This document shows positions 1 to 8,078 of a stretch of 64,000 nt of DNA, in pieces. This stretch comes from Rhizobium halophilum (lineage in GTDB: Bacteria > Pseudomonadota > Alphaproteobacteria > Rhizobiales > Rhizobiaceae): assembly GCF_021648825.1 (NCBI RefSeq), contig NZ_JAKJHS010000009.1, positions 1 to 64,000 on the forward strand. Direction: 5' to 3'. Position numbers and translations under genes: made by a program. Position 1 is the stretch's first letter. Each line of letters starts with the position of its first letter. A model generated the notes under the pieces. The model was not told the origin of the DNA. It saw only the letters and a list, made by a program, of their open reading frames with translations, and did no database searches.

Positions 1-1397
1 AGCGAGGCGGCTTGCTGCTCGGTGCGCTTCGACAGGTCCTCGGCACTCTGGCTGATCTCGCGCGAGCCCGAGTCGATCGAGCTGGTGGATTCGGCAACCG
101 ATGTCATCGTTTCCTTGAGCTGCACGACGGCACGGTTGAAATCCTCCCGCAGGCTCTCGAACTCTTCGGCGAATGACTGCGACAGCTGGAAGGTCAGGTT
201 GCCGGCAGACAGTTGCTTCAATCCATCGGCAAGACCCGAGGTGGCCTGCGCCATGGCCTCGGCACGGATGCGCTCCTGCTCGGCCGCGCGGCGGCGCTCT
301 TCTTCCGACTGTTTGCGCTGATGCGCGGCTTCCTGTTCGAGCTCCCGTGTCTTGACCGCATTGTCCTTGAAGACCTGCACGGCACGCGCCATGGCGCCGA
401 TCTCGTCTGCGCGTATAAGATGGGGAACATCAACGGCGGTATCTCCGCCAGCAAGCTTTTCCATCGCAACTGTCATCTCCCCCACGGGGCGAACAACGAC
501 GCGCGACAGAAGCAGTGCTAGCGTCGCAATCATCAACACCACACCCACGATTGTTGCGATTGCGGCTGCGATGCGGAAATCGCTGACACCGGAATAAGCA
601 ATATCACGGTCAATCTGCACGCCGAGGTACCAATCGGAGCGCGGCAGACCCTTGATAGGTAGGAAGCTGACAAGCATGTCCGTTCCTGCAAAGCTGCTTT
701 CCGAGATACTGTTGTCGAGGGTGGGAGTGTTTTCCGGATAAACGTCCTTCAGCGTCTTGGTTACGAGATTACCGTCGCGATGAACAAGGATCGTTCCGTC
801 CTGTTTTACCAGAAAGGCAGATCCCTTGCCGCCCATGTCGACGGATTTGACCATCTCCACCAGAGACACAAGCGAGAAATCCGAGGCTGTGACGCCGGCG
901 AGCTTGCCATCGCGTTTAACCGGCATGGCAGCGCTGATGATCAAGTTTCCTGTCGACGCATCGCTGTATGGATCAGTCAGCACCATCTTGTCCGCCTTGA
1001 GGGCGTCCTGGTACCAGGGTCGCTTCCGCGGATCGTAGCCCTCGGGAAGAGACTGCGCGGGAACGGTGGTGAAGACACCCTGCTCATCGCCCATGTAGGT
1101 CGACATGAACTCGCGAAGCAGCACCGGGTTGTCGAATGCCGATGTCAGTCCAGATGCGTCCGGTGCCTTGGCAGCGGCATTGGCGGCCAGTTCCGTCAGC
1201 ATCACGCGCGCACCCAGCCAGTTCGAGATGCTTTGCGCCGCCTGCATACCGGACGAGGCAACTTCCGCCTTAACGGTAGCAGCCGCAGAGTCGCGTTGCA
1301 GGCTGTCAATGTAGAGAGAGAAGCCGGAAAAGGCGGCCACAACTACCAAGGATGCTACGGCGAGGATCTTGGTCATCAGGGGCAGGCGGGTGAACAT
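1..1397 (-). CDS. Methyl-accepting chemotaxis protein with Cache sensor (3' end cut by window edge)
   Basis: Membrane chemoreceptor that would signal to CheA/CheW. The 465 codons present encode a short cytoplasmic start, a first membrane segment (about residues 10-30), a periplasmic dCache-type sensor with the typical RPWYQDAL and TDPYSD stretches near residues 126-146, a second membrane segment near residue 285, a HAMP domain with DEIGAMARAVQVF, and the start of the signalling domain ([15 protein letters not shown] at the edge). The start is the ATG ending at 1397. The methyl-accepting hairpin tip lies outside the window. It stands alone, with no che genes nearby, so the ligand cannot be inferred; dCache domains often bind small organic molecules. 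Confidence 0.93.
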   Translation of the reverse strand, partial: MFTRLPLMTKILAVASLVVVAAFSGFSLYIDSLQRDSAAATVKAEVASSGMQAAQSISNWLGARVMLTELAANAAAKAPDASGLTSAFDNPVLLREFMSTYMGDEQGVFTTVPAQSLPEGYDPRKRPWYQDALKADKMVLTDPYSDASTGNLIISAAMPVKRDGKLAGVTASDFSLVSLVEMVKSVDMGGKGSAFLVKQDGTILVHRDGNLVTKTLKDVYPENTPTLDNSISESSFAGTDMLVSFLPIKGLPRSDWYLGVQIDRDIAYSGVSDFRIAAAIATIVGVVLMIATLALLLSRVVVRPVGEMTVAMEKLAGGDTAVDVPHLIRADEIGAMARAVQVFKDNAVKTRELEQEAAHQRKQSEEERRRAAEQERIRAEAMAQATSGLADGLKQLSAGNLTFQLSQSFAEEFESLREDFNRAVVQLKETMTSVAESTSSIDSGSREISQSAEDLSKRTEQQAAS

Positions 1398-1742
1398 CGT
1401 TTACTCCACGAAGAGTTTCTGAGCGTTTGTTCACCCGTGGTAAAACACCATCTCCTAATTCCTCGTGAAGGCCGTTGTCGCATAGATGTTAAAAAATGGT
1501 GGGTGGATCATCGGCGATACTCGCATGCCATAGCGAAAGCGACACATCGACCGCCCTACCTCATCCGACTAGGCAATGAGGCAAGTAAGACTGGCGACCG
1601 CCTTTCTTTGATGGTGACTCACCGGGATTGGACGGCCTGCGCTGCAGCCTCGACCGTGCGGTGAAAACCTTCCCGCCGCCAGTTTCGCGCCAGCCGCATG
1701 CGCCATGGTGCGGCTGCTGTCATCTGCCGGAATCGGGTCGCC
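1398..1742. other. Intergenic stretch between divergent genes, no gene seen
   Basis: This stretch of 345 bases separates the chemoreceptor (minus) from the first L,D-transpeptidase (plus) and must hold both promoters. I see no convincing small gene, no GGAAC-type stress promoter and no strong hairpin. The reading frame of the transpeptidase extends upstream to 1698, but that extension does not look like protein. Confidence 0.5.
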
Positions 1743-2573
1743 ATGTCGTTCTTGCCTAAGTCTCTGCGCAAAATTCTGTCGTTCGCCGTCGCCGCGGCCG
1801 CAACGGCATTCTTGAGCGGCTGCATCCTGGTCACCGATACGAGCCGCATGAATCCCGATGTCTTCGTCCAGGAAACCGCACCGGTCTTCTACGTTCCGCC
1901 CTATGCGGATCCGCCCTCAAATCAGCCGCCGCCGATGCCCAATGGGATTCCGCATAGGCGCCAGCTCTACCCGACTCATTTCCATCAGACCTACCGCCAG
2001 ACCTACGGCATGCCGGTTTCCAATCCCGTGCATCGGACGATGTACGGCACGATCAGAGACGACGGTCGAACCCTGCCGGCCATCCCTTATTCGCGCATTG
2101 ACCCGCGCTTCCTGCGCCAGGAAGTGTCGTACCAGACGCAGGAACCGCCGGGCACCATCGTGGTCGATACAAAACAGAACTATCTCTATCTCGTGCAGGC
2201 TGGCGGCAAGGCGATCCGCTATGGCGTGGGTCTCGGCAAGGACGGTTTCGGCTGGTCCGGCCGCGGCGTCATCCAGTGGAAGGCGAAGTGGCCGCGCTGG
2301 ACGCCGCCGAGCGACATGGTGGCCCGTCAGCCGGAACTGCGGCAGTTCGCGGCCGCGGAGGGTGGTGCCAATCCCGGTCTGAACAACCCGCTCGGCGCAC
2401 GCGCCCTCTATATCTTCAAGGATGGCAAGGATACGCTCTACCGTGTCCATGGGACGCCTGACTGGCAGTCTGTCGGCAAGGCGACCTCATCCGGCTGCGT
2501 GCGCATGCTCAACCAGGATGTCATCGACCTCTACGATCGAGTCCCCGCTTCGGCACCCATTGTCGTGCTGTAA
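1743..2573 (+). CDS. L,D-transpeptidase (YkuD/ErfK family) lipoprotein
   Basis: Periplasmic enzyme expected to form 3-3 peptidoglycan cross-links or attach proteins to peptidoglycan. The 276-residue protein has a lipoprotein signal with lipobox LSGC (Cys27), a proline-rich linker, then a YkuD domain from about residue 140. The catalytic signature is visible as His236 (VHGTPDW) followed 16 residues later by Cys252 in SSGCVRM. I chose ATG 1743 because the signal peptide begins there; the frame is open from 1698, but the extra 15 residues do not resemble a signal. It is followed by a close paralogue at 2749, so the pair is a tandem duplication. Substrate and partner are not deducible. Confidence 0.9.
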   Translation: MSFLPKSLRKILSFAVAAAATAFLSGCILVTDTSRMNPDVFVQETAPVFYVPPYADPPSNQPPPMPNGIPHRRQLYPTHFHQTYRQTYGMPVSNPVHRTMYGTIRDDGRTLPAIPYSRIDPRFLRQEVSYQTQEPPGTIVVDTKQNYLYLVQAGGKAIRYGVGLGKDGFGWSGRGVIQWKAKWPRWTPPSDMVARQPELRQFAAAEGGANPGLNNPLGARALYIFKDGKDTLYRVHGTPDWQSVGKATSSGCVRMLNQDVIDLYDRVPASAPIVVL

Positions 2574-2682
2574 GCGGTCGGGAACGGCGGCTCACGGGAA
2601 CGTGCCTTCCGCTGGTGCGCCTGCTGGCATAGGAATGCGTTAGCCATAGCGTGACAGGCAACTGCGCCAGCGGTACACGAGC

Positions 2683-2708
2683 GGAACCATTGCGGTTCCA
2701 TTGCCGTT
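2683..2708 (+). promoter_or_regulatory. EcfG/RpoE2-type general stress promoter
   Basis: GGAAC at 2683-2687, a 17-bp spacer, then CGTT at 2705-2708: an exact match to the alphaproteobacterial general stress response promoter (GGAAC-N16/17-CGTT). Transcription would begin near 2714, which rules out starts at 2701 or 2710 for the next gene and favours ATG 2749. Confidence 0.75.
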
Positions 2709-2748
2709 GATGGACAAGTCAAAAAGAGAAATCGGGCGGTTTCCCACC

Positions 2749-3462
2749 ATGAACAGCAATACCTTCTATTCCCGTCGGGGCGTTCTTGCGCTTCTTGCGG
2801 CGGGCACAGCTTCGACGCTGGCCGGTTGTGCCTCCAGCGGTTCGCCGCGTTCCATGTCCGCCACACCGGTGGCCTTTGCTCCGGCGCCGGAGCTTCGGGC
2901 CGGCCGTTCGGCTGAGCTCGACGCGATGTATGGGTCGGTGGTTGACGGCGGCTTCGTCATCCCTGCGGTCCCTTATTGGGAAATCAACCCGCGCTACTAT
3001 CGGCAGCGGGTGAGCGACCCAACGGGCGAGCGTCCCGGGACTGTGGTCGTCGATACCGCGTCCCGCTTCTTATACCTGGTTGAGCCAGGTGGCACCGCGA
3101 TGCGGTACGGCGTCGGCATCGGGCGCGAAGGCTTCGCCTGGGAAGGTGCGGGCGTCATCGAATGGCGGCAGAAGTGGCCGAAGTGGACGCCGCCTGCCGA
3201 GATGATCGCGCGTCAGCCGCAGCTTGCTCGATACTCCGCCGAGAATGGCGGACAACCGCCGGGCCTCGACAACCCGCTCGGTGCCCGCGCGCTCTACATC
3301 TTCCAGGGCGGCAAGGATACGCTGTACCGCCTGCATGGTTCGCCGGAATGGAGGTCGATCGGCAAGGCCGTGTCTTCCGGCTGCGTGCGTCTGATGAACC
3401 AGGACGTCATAGACCTTTACGAACGCGTCCCGGAGAATGCCCGCATCGTCGTCTGGCAGTAA
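2749..3462 (+). CDS. L,D-transpeptidase (YkuD/ErfK family) lipoprotein, second paralogue
   Basis: Envelope L,D-transpeptidase of 237 residues, closely related to the gene before it (shared stretches such as NPLGARALYIF and NQDVIDLYERV). The N-terminus has a twin-arginine-like SRRGVLAL followed by lipobox LAGC (Cys27), so export as a lipoprotein, perhaps by Tat, is plausible. His196 (LHGSPEW) and Cys212 (SSGCVRL) form the catalytic signature. The proline-rich linker of the first copy is missing. A stress-type promoter lies 40 bases upstream, unlike the first copy, which suggests that the duplicates differ in regulation: this one is made under stress or starvation. The frame is open from 2701, but the promoter placement favours 2749. 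Confidence 0.9.
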   Translation: MNSNTFYSRRGVLALLAAGTASTLAGCASSGSPRSMSATPVAFAPAPELRAGRSAELDAMYGSVVDGGFVIPAVPYWEINPRYYRQRVSDPTGERPGTVVVDTASRFLYLVEPGGTAMRYGVGIGREGFAWEGAGVIEWRQKWPKWTPPAEMIARQPQLARYSAENGGQPPGLDNPLGARALYIFQGGKDTLYRLHGSPEWRSIGKAVSSGCVRLMNQDVIDLYERVPENARIVVWQ

Positions 3463-3467
3463 GTTGA

Positions 3468-3941
3468 CTATTCGGCAGGCTGCTCCCGAAGCAGCCTGCC
3501 CTTGATCTCCCGCAGTCCGTCCCGCAAATCCTCCATTTCCTCCAGGCTGCAGCCGGCGGCGGCGCCGATCGCTTGCATCACGCCGGCGGCCTCGCGGCTG
3601 AGGGTCTTGCCCTTCTCCGTCAGGACGATCCGCACCTGCCGCTCGTCTTGTTTGTCGCGCAGACGCTCCACCAGTCCCGCCTGCTCTAGACGCTTGAGGA
3701 GAGGCGACAGCGTTCCTGAATCCAGCCCCAGTCGTTCGCCGATTGCCTTGACGGCCTGTCTATCCTCTTCCCACAGGGTCAGCATCACCAGATACTGCGG
3801 ATAGGTAAGCCCCAGAGGCTCCAGCAGCGGTTTGTAGGTGCGCGTAAAGGCGTGGGCTGCTCCGTAGATGGCAAAGCATAGCTGCGCCTCCAGCCGGGGA
3901 GGCTCTCGTGTCTTTTCGCTCTTGGTATGCCTTTTCTGCAT
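3468..3941 (-). CDS. ohrR: MarR-family organic hydroperoxide sensor OhrR
   Basis: Redox-sensing repressor of the adjacent ohr gene. The 157-residue protein is a winged-helix MarR protein. Its N-terminal helix carries Cys22 in AQLCFAIYGAAHAF, at the same position as the peroxidatic cysteine of Xanthomonas OhrR, and a second cysteine, Cys131, lies near the C-terminus. This fits the 2-Cys type, in which oxidation forms an intersubunit disulfide. The wing has DERQVRIVLTEKG. The start ATG ending at 3941 has AGGAT upstream; an open frame to 4043 is not needed. It is divergent from ohr, the classical arrangement, so it probably represses both genes from the shared region 3942-4081. Confidence 0.92.
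   Translation of the reverse strand: MQKRHTKSEKTREPPRLEAQLCFAIYGAAHAFTRTYKPLLEPLGLTYPQYLVMLTLWEEDRQAVKAIGERLGLDSGTLSPLLKRLEQAGLVERLRDKQDERQVRIVLTEKGKTLSREAAGVMQAIGAAAGCSLEEMEDLRDGLREIKGRLLREQPAE
3474..3500. terminator. 11-bp hairpin at convergent gene ends
   Basis: GGCAGGCTGCT / AGCAGCCTGCC with a 5-nt loop lies just after the transpeptidase stop and inside the last codons of ohrR. The stem is perfect but no T-run follows, so it is a possible shared terminator or RNA 3'-end stabiliser rather than a clear intrinsic terminator. Confidence 0.45.
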
Positions 3942-4009
3942 CTCGATCCTGACATCATCCGCCCGTGGCCTATCTCCCGAGTATCGGCGATGTCGTTCCA
4001 GAAAACAAT

Positions 4010-4055
4010 GCACAATGCTATTGCGTAAAATTAAATTGCGCACTACGTAAATGGA
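4010..4055. promoter_or_regulatory. ohrR-ohr intergenic operator/promoter region
   Basis: An AT-rich stretch in the divergent ohrR/ohr spacer holds two TTGCG elements (4021 and 4036) and two ACGTAAA or GCGTAAA elements. It is the natural place for the OhrR operator. The dyad is imperfect and I cannot assign exact half-sites. Confidence 0.4.
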
Positions 4056-4081
4056 CGTGGTTCAATCCGAGGAGTTCAAAC

Positions 4082-4504
4082 ATGGCAATTCTCTATACGA
4101 CCAAGGCATCTGCCACCGGTGGCCGTTCCGGCCGGGCCGTTTCCGAAAACGGCGTCCTCGACGTTACGCTGACCGTGCCGAAGGAGCTCGGCGGCGACGG
4201 CGCTACCGGCACCAATCCAGAGCAGCTTTTTGCTGCCGGCTATTCCGCCTGCTTCCTGGGCGCGCTGAAGAACGTCGCCGGCAAGGAGAAGGTAACGATC
4301 CCGGAGGACGCAAAGGTCACGGCAACCGTCGGCATCGGTCCGCGCGATGATGGCACCGGCTTTGGGATCGAAGTATCGCTGTCCGTCGATATTCCCGGGA
4401 TGGACCGGACGCAGGCAGAGGATCTGGTGGCCAAGGCGCACATCGTCTGCCCCTACAGCCATGCCATGCGCACCTCAACGGAAGTTCCTGTCTCGGTCGC
4501 CTGA
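4082..4504 (+). CDS. ohr: Organic hydroperoxide resistance protein Ohr
   Basis: Thiol peroxidase that reduces organic and lipid hydroperoxides in the cytoplasm, recycled in other bacteria by lipoylated proteins. The 140-residue length is standard for Ohr. Both catalytic cysteines are present: Cys57 in [10 protein letters not shown] and Cys123 in [14 protein letters not shown] 4082 follows GAGGAG closely and gives the usual N-terminus [15 protein letters not shown]. It is transcribed away from ohrR, its likely repressor. The longer open frame from 3965 would run through the promoter and is rejected. Confidence 0.96.
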   Translation: MAILYTTKASATGGRSGRAVSENGVLDVTLTVPKELGGDGATGTNPEQLFAAGYSACFLGALKNVAGKEKVTIPEDAKVTATVGIGPRDDGTGFGIEVSLSVDIPGMDRTQAEDLVAKAHIVCPYSHAMRTSTEVPVSVA

Positions 4505-4560
4505 GGACGGGGAGGCGGTTCCAGGTTTCTTCCCGCCACCGATCGGGTGTCGGCGTCTGG

Positions 4561-5004
4561 CTACCTGATGGTAGCCAGCGCCCGCCGCAACGGATCCATG
4601 TCTTCGCCAAGTTCCACATCCAGTTCCCCATGCACCCGTTGCCAGATGGGCAGTGCTGACGAAAGAAGGGAGTGCCCCTCTTTCGTCAGCTTCATCAGCC
4701 GGCTGCGTTTGTCGTCTGGGTGAAGAAGCGTCTCCACCAGCCCGCGTCGCTCCAGCACCTTCAGGGCAGCCGTCAGCGTCGTCCGGTCCATCGCGAGCAG
4801 CTCGGCAACCGGCCCCATCGGCGCCGGCTGCGGGCGGTTGAGCGCCATCATGAGCGAAAATTGCCCGTTGTTGATCCCCAGCGGCTTCAGGGCATTGTCG
4901 AAGCGGCGAGCTAGGGCGCGGGCGGCGCGCTGAACGTGCAGGCACAGGCACGTGTCGCGGACATGGATCGTGGTGGAGAAGGGAATCGGCATGCTGTTTG
5001 ACAT
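4561..5004 (-). CDS. MarR-family transcriptional regulator
   Basis: A 147-residue winged-helix MarR protein. The dimerisation helix carries CLCLHVQRAARALARRFD with two cysteines close together (redox sensing is possible but unproven). The recognition helix region reads LAMDRTTLTAALKVLERRGL and the wing has DDKRSRLMKLTKEG. It is divergent from the DUF899 gene. The 51-base spacer contains a perfect 12-bp palindrome flanked by TTGACAT/ATGTCAA, a likely operator, so this protein probably controls the DUF899-DUF1579-VOC cluster and itself. A long frame on the same strand (4475-5038) is a shadow. Confidence 0.9.
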   Translation of the reverse strand: MSNSMPIPFSTTIHVRDTCLCLHVQRAARALARRFDNALKPLGINNGQFSLMMALNRPQPAPMGPVAELLAMDRTTLTAALKVLERRGLVETLLHPDDKRSRLMKLTKEGHSLLSSALPIWQRVHGELDVELGEDMDPLRRALATIR

Positions 5005-5015
5005 GTGCTATATGT

Positions 5016-5027
5016 GTTGATATCAAC
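5016..5027. promoter_or_regulatory. Palindromic operator for the MarR regulator
   Basis: GTTGATATCAAC is a perfect 12-bp dyad centred between the divergent MarR and DUF899 genes. A second nested inverted repeat, TTGACAT (4998-5004) and ATGTCAA (5032-5038), surrounds it. MarR proteins usually bind such 12-20 bp palindromes. Confidence 0.6.
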
Positions 5028-5055
5028 GTAAATGTCAAGTCACAGGAGGATGAGC

Positions 5056-5802
5056 ATGAACGCGATTGCTTCGCCGACCAATGCAGTGGTCTCTCGGGAG
5101 GAGTGGCTCAAGGCCCGCCGGGAACTCCTGAAGCTCGAGAAGGAGGAAACACGCCTGCGCGACAAGGTGCGGGCTGAGCGGCGGGCCCTACCGTGGGTGA
5201 AGATGGACAAGGAGTATGCCTTTCAGGCGCCGGACGGTGAAAAGCGTCTCACCGACCTCTTCGACGGCCGCAGCCAGCTGATCGTCTACCACTTCATGCT
5301 GGGGCCCGACTGGGATGCCGGCTGCACCGGCTGTTCCTTTCATTCAGACCACATCGACGGGGCGCTGCCGCACCTGAACCATCACGATGTCACCTATGTT
5401 GCGGTCTCGCGTGCCCCAATCGACAAGATCGAGGCCTACCGGAAACGCATGGGCTGGAAATTCCCCTGGGTCTCGTCCTTCGGCTCGGACTTCAATTTCG
5501 ACTTCCACGTCTCGTTCACGCCGGAGGAGTTGGCGAGCGGCAGCGTCCGCTACAACTTTAGCGAAATTCCGCGCGAGCAGGCCCATGACGAGCTTCCCGG
5601 CCTCTCTGCCTTCTACAAGAACGAGAAGGGCGAAATCTTTCACACCTATTCGACCTATGCCCGCGGCGGCGAAGAACTCATCGGCACCTTGATGATCCTC
5701 GATCGGGCGCCGTTTGGTCGCAACGAGGAAACGACGATGAACTTCGTCAAGCGCCATGATGAATACGAGCAGGCGTCTGGCGCTTCGTCCTGCTGCAACT
5801 AG
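5056..5802 (+). CDS. DUF899 thioredoxin-like protein
   Basis: Cytoplasmic protein of 248 residues in the DUF899 family, which has a thioredoxin-like fold of unproven function. A charged N-terminal helix is followed by the family hallmark GPDWDAGCTGCSFHSD with a CxxC pair, and later by PWVSSFGSDFNFDFHVSF. ATG 5056 is preferred because AGGAGG sits 6 bases before it; ATG 5050 overlaps the ribosome site. The gene heads a probable operon with the DUF1579 and VOC genes and is divergent from a MarR gene. This neighbourhood of small-molecule and redox enzymes suggests a detoxification cassette, which is inference. Confidence 0.88.
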   Translation: MNAIASPTNAVVSREEWLKARRELLKLEKEETRLRDKVRAERRALPWVKMDKEYAFQAPDGEKRLTDLFDGRSQLIVYHFMLGPDWDAGCTGCSFHSDHIDGALPHLNHHDVTYVAVSRAPIDKIEAYRKRMGWKFPWVSSFGSDFNFDFHVSFTPEELASGSVRYNFSEIPREQAHDELPGLSAFYKNEKGEIFHTYSTYARGGEELIGTLMILDRAPFGRNEETTMNFVKRHDEYEQASGASSCCN

Positions 5803-5837
5803 CAGGGCACAAGATCCGAACCATCAGGAGGGCAGTC

Positions 5838-6311
5838 ATGGGAATGGAAATGGCGAAGCCGCAGGCAGAGCATGGCATCCTGGAAAAGCTTGTCGGGAGC
5901 TGGGAAGTGGCCGCCAAGGATATGGGCGACGCGGGTATCTGGACCGAGCAGGTTCGCTCGCTGCACGGCATGTGGTTCGTCGCGGAAGGGAACGGCCAGA
6001 TGCCCGGCGGCGGTGCGGCCACCACGGTGCTGACCCTCGGTTGCGATCCGGACAAAGGGAAATATGTCGGCAGCTGGATCGGCTCCATGATGACCCACAT
6101 GTGGGTTTACGAGGGCGAGGTCTCTGCCGACGGCAATACCCTCAGCCTCTATACCACCGGACCCGATTTCGAAGAGCCGGGCAAGACAGGGGAGTATCGC
6201 GAGCAGATCATCTTCACGGATGCTGACCATCGCATCTTCAACTCCAGCGCCAAACAGCCGGACGGAAGCTGGAAGCAGTTCATGGAAGCTCATTATAGCC
6301 GCGTGTCCTAG
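5838..6311 (+). CDS. DUF1579 family protein
   Basis: 157-residue protein of the DUF1579 family, which has a lipocalin/THAP4-like beta-barrel look. Typical features are LEKLVGSWEV at the start, the repeated Gly-Trp strands (YVGSWIGSMMTHMW) and the C-terminal HYSR. Function is unknown; related barrels bind haem or small hydrophobic ligands. It begins 35 bases after the DUF899 stop with AGGAGG upstream and is followed by the VOC gene, so all three are likely co-transcribed and MarR-controlled. Confidence 0.85.
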   Translation: MGMEMAKPQAEHGILEKLVGSWEVAAKDMGDAGIWTEQVRSLHGMWFVAEGNGQMPGGGAATTVLTLGCDPDKGKYVGSWIGSMMTHMWVYEGEVSADGNTLSLYTTGPDFEEPGKTGEYREQIIFTDADHRIFNSSAKQPDGSWKQFMEAHYSRVS

Positions 6312-6364
6312 ATCAGGTCGCGCATGAACACAGCCCTGCAAAGGCCGGGCAGAGGAGGTCGAAA

Positions 6365-7177
6365 ATGCTGCAGACTGCGACGCACACGAGAAGCGAAACC
6401 CACGGCAAGTTCATCTGGTGCGAGCTGATGACGTCCGATACGGAGGCGGCGGGCCGCTTCTACGCTTCGGTCTTGGGCTGGTCTCTCAACACCATGCCGA
6501 TGGGGGAGGAGGAGGCCTACTACCTCTTCCAGATCGGCGAGGGCGACAAGTGCCCCGGCATCGGAGGCATGATGAAGATCCCCGCCCAGATCGCCGGCAG
6601 CATGCCATCCAACTGGAGCGGCTATGTGTGCGTGGATGATGTCGATGAGACGGCCCGCGCGTTTCAGGAGAACGGCGGAACGGTCCATCGGCAGCCGGAT
6701 GACATTGCGGGCGTTGGCCGCTTCGCCGTTGTGGCCGACCCTCATGGAGCCGTTATCAACATCATGACGCCGCAGCCGATGCAGGACATGCCGGCGGCCC
6801 CGCCGGAAGGCTCGCCCGGTACCGTCGGATGGAACGAACTCTACGCAGCCGACCTGGGTGAGGCGTTCGCGTTCTACGAGCGGATGTTCGGCTGGACCAA
6901 GGACCACGACTACGACATGGGCTCCATGGGCCCCTACCGGATCTTCGCTGAGCACGGAAAACCGGCGGGCGGAATGATGAAGCGGCCTGACGGCATGCCG
7001 GCACCGTGCTGGCTCTATTACTTCAACATCGCAGGTCTTGATGCAGCTCTGGAACGAGTTCGGCAGGGCGGGGGGCAAGTTGTTCACGGGCCCTCGGAAG
7101 TTCCCGGAGACAGCTGGATTGCCCATTGCCTCGATCCGCAGGGTGCCATGTTCGGCCTTGTCTCCACGCACAGGTGA
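6365..7177 (+). CDS. Two-domain VOC (glyoxalase/bleomycin-resistance) family protein
   Basis: 270-residue protein with two tandem VOC domains (about residues 12-130 and 145-268). The first begins HGKFIWCELMTSDTEAAGRFY and the second GTVGWNELYAADLGEAFAFY, the pattern of CFP30B-like proteins. Some expected metal-ligand positions appear as Glu and His, but I cannot assign a substrate. The start follows GGAGG at 6354-6358. It is the third gene of the DUF899-DUF1579-VOC cluster; members of this set recur together with MarR or SRPBCC genes in alphaproteobacteria, which fits a xenobiotic or aldehyde stress response (inference). Confidence 0.87.
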   Translation: MLQTATHTRSETHGKFIWCELMTSDTEAAGRFYASVLGWSLNTMPMGEEEAYYLFQIGEGDKCPGIGGMMKIPAQIAGSMPSNWSGYVCVDDVDETARAFQENGGTVHRQPDDIAGVGRFAVVADPHGAVINIMTPQPMQDMPAAPPEGSPGTVGWNELYAADLGEAFAFYERMFGWTKDHDYDMGSMGPYRIFAEHGKPAGGMMKRPDGMPAPCWLYYFNIAGLDAALERVRQGGGQVVHGPSEVPGDSWIAHCLDPQGAMFGLVSTHR

Positions 7178-7289
7178 AGCTCAGCGGACCGGCGGACCTA
7201 AAACCGTTAAAGCTGGGTTCATATAGCCACCGTTACCCTGTATGGATGAAGTCCGTGCAGCCTCTGCACGGGCAATGCCAGAACAATAG

Positions 7290-7640
7290 GTGACGATGCG
7301 CAGGATCAGGCTGATGGTGGTGGGTCCGCCACCCTTTCTACCCCCACTCGTGCGCCGCGCATGGAACGGCGCAGGTATCGAACTGCAAGGTCCGGTCGCA
7401 GCCGCCGACTTGGCGGCGGCACTGTCGACGTCACGGGCGGATGGCGCCGTCATTGACGTGGACTACGAGGCGCCGACGCTTCTGAACGTCGTGGAACTGC
7501 TGGACATGCTTGGCGTGCCGGCATTGTTTGCGTCTGCCCGGCCCGACAATCGAGGGGGGTTCACCTTCTCGCAGCACCCCACAACCATCAATGCCATCGT
7601 GAATCAACTGCTCGGCGCCAACGAGATCACCCTCCAATAA
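7290..7640 (+). CDS. Degenerate response-regulator receiver domain protein
   Basis: Single-domain protein of 116 residues that looks like a CheY fold: a first strand RIRLMVVG, a phosphoacceptor-like Asp56 in GAVIDVDYE, and a fourth strand PALFASA. The acidic pair after the first strand is replaced by GPPPF, and the usual conserved Lys-Pro near the end reads QHP, so normal phosphotransfer is unlikely. GTG 7290 or ATG 7296 could start it; AGG at 7288 is close to both. It lies upstream of a small unknown gene and an ECF sigma gene, where stress signalling receivers are common, but a link is inference. Confidence 0.6.
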   Translation: MTMRRIRLMVVGPPPFLPPLVRRAWNGAGIELQGPVAAADLAAALSTSRADGAVIDVDYEAPTLLNVVELLDMLGVPALFASARPDNRGGFTFSQHPTTINAIVNQLLGANEITLQ

Positions 7641-7743
7641 AATCGGTGTCATCAAATTGGTTGTTGATCTGTTAAGATTTGAGTCTATCGTTATAGATAT
7701 GTGGCGCCATCCCGACGTTCACTGCGCCATTCGCGGGAGGAGC

Positions 7744-7989
7744 ATGAACATGTCATCAGATAGGCACTTCTACCCGGAAATATTGTCGTCGAGCGATCTT
7801 CGGATTCTGCACGACACTGTCCGTGACCTTCTGGAAGCGGGCCACCAGCGCCATCACGAGCGTGATCCGGAGCAGGTCGCCAAGATCGTGCTTCGACTGT
7901 ATCGCATAGGCTTGACTGAGCAGGCGAAGCTGACGGATCTGGCGGCTTTGATGTCCGATCAAGAGGCCGGCCTTCGGCACGTCGGCTAA
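7744..7989 (+). CDS. Small protein of unknown function
   Basis: 81-residue soluble, charged protein with a helical look (LRILHDTVRDLLEAG, AKIVLRLYRIGL, DLAALMSDQ). I do not recognise the family. It is not an obvious NepR anti-sigma factor. The start at ATG 7744 has GGGAGGA just before it; the frame is open from 7657, but that part lacks a good ribosome site. It sits between a degenerate receiver and an ECF sigma gene in the same orientation, 89 bases before the sigma gene. Confidence 0.55.
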   Translation: MNMSSDRHFYPEILSSSDLRILHDTVRDLLEAGHQRHHERDPEQVAKIVLRLYRIGLTEQAKLTDLAALMSDQEAGLRHVG

Positions 7990-8027
7990 CGCTGCAGGCG
8001 CATTTCAAAATATTTATGCCGGCAAAC

Positions 8028-8054
8028 GGAACGATATCCGCGGCTTGAGATTTT
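8028..8054 (+). promoter_or_regulatory. Possible RpoE2/EcfG-type promoter of the ECF sigma gene
   Basis: GGAAC at 8028-8032 is followed after 18 bp by TT (8051-8052), fitting the GGAAC-N18/19-TT form described for Sinorhizobium RpoE2, but the -10 reads GATT rather than CGTT. It would place an ECF gene under general stress or autoregulatory control. Confidence 0.45.
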
Positions 8055-8078
8055 ACCCCGGTATGCGGGAGTTTCTTC

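Noticed and set aside
780..1664. Long open frame on the plus strand opposite the chemoreceptor
   Set aside because: It has no family resemblance and mirrors the third-position GC bias of the real minus-strand gene.
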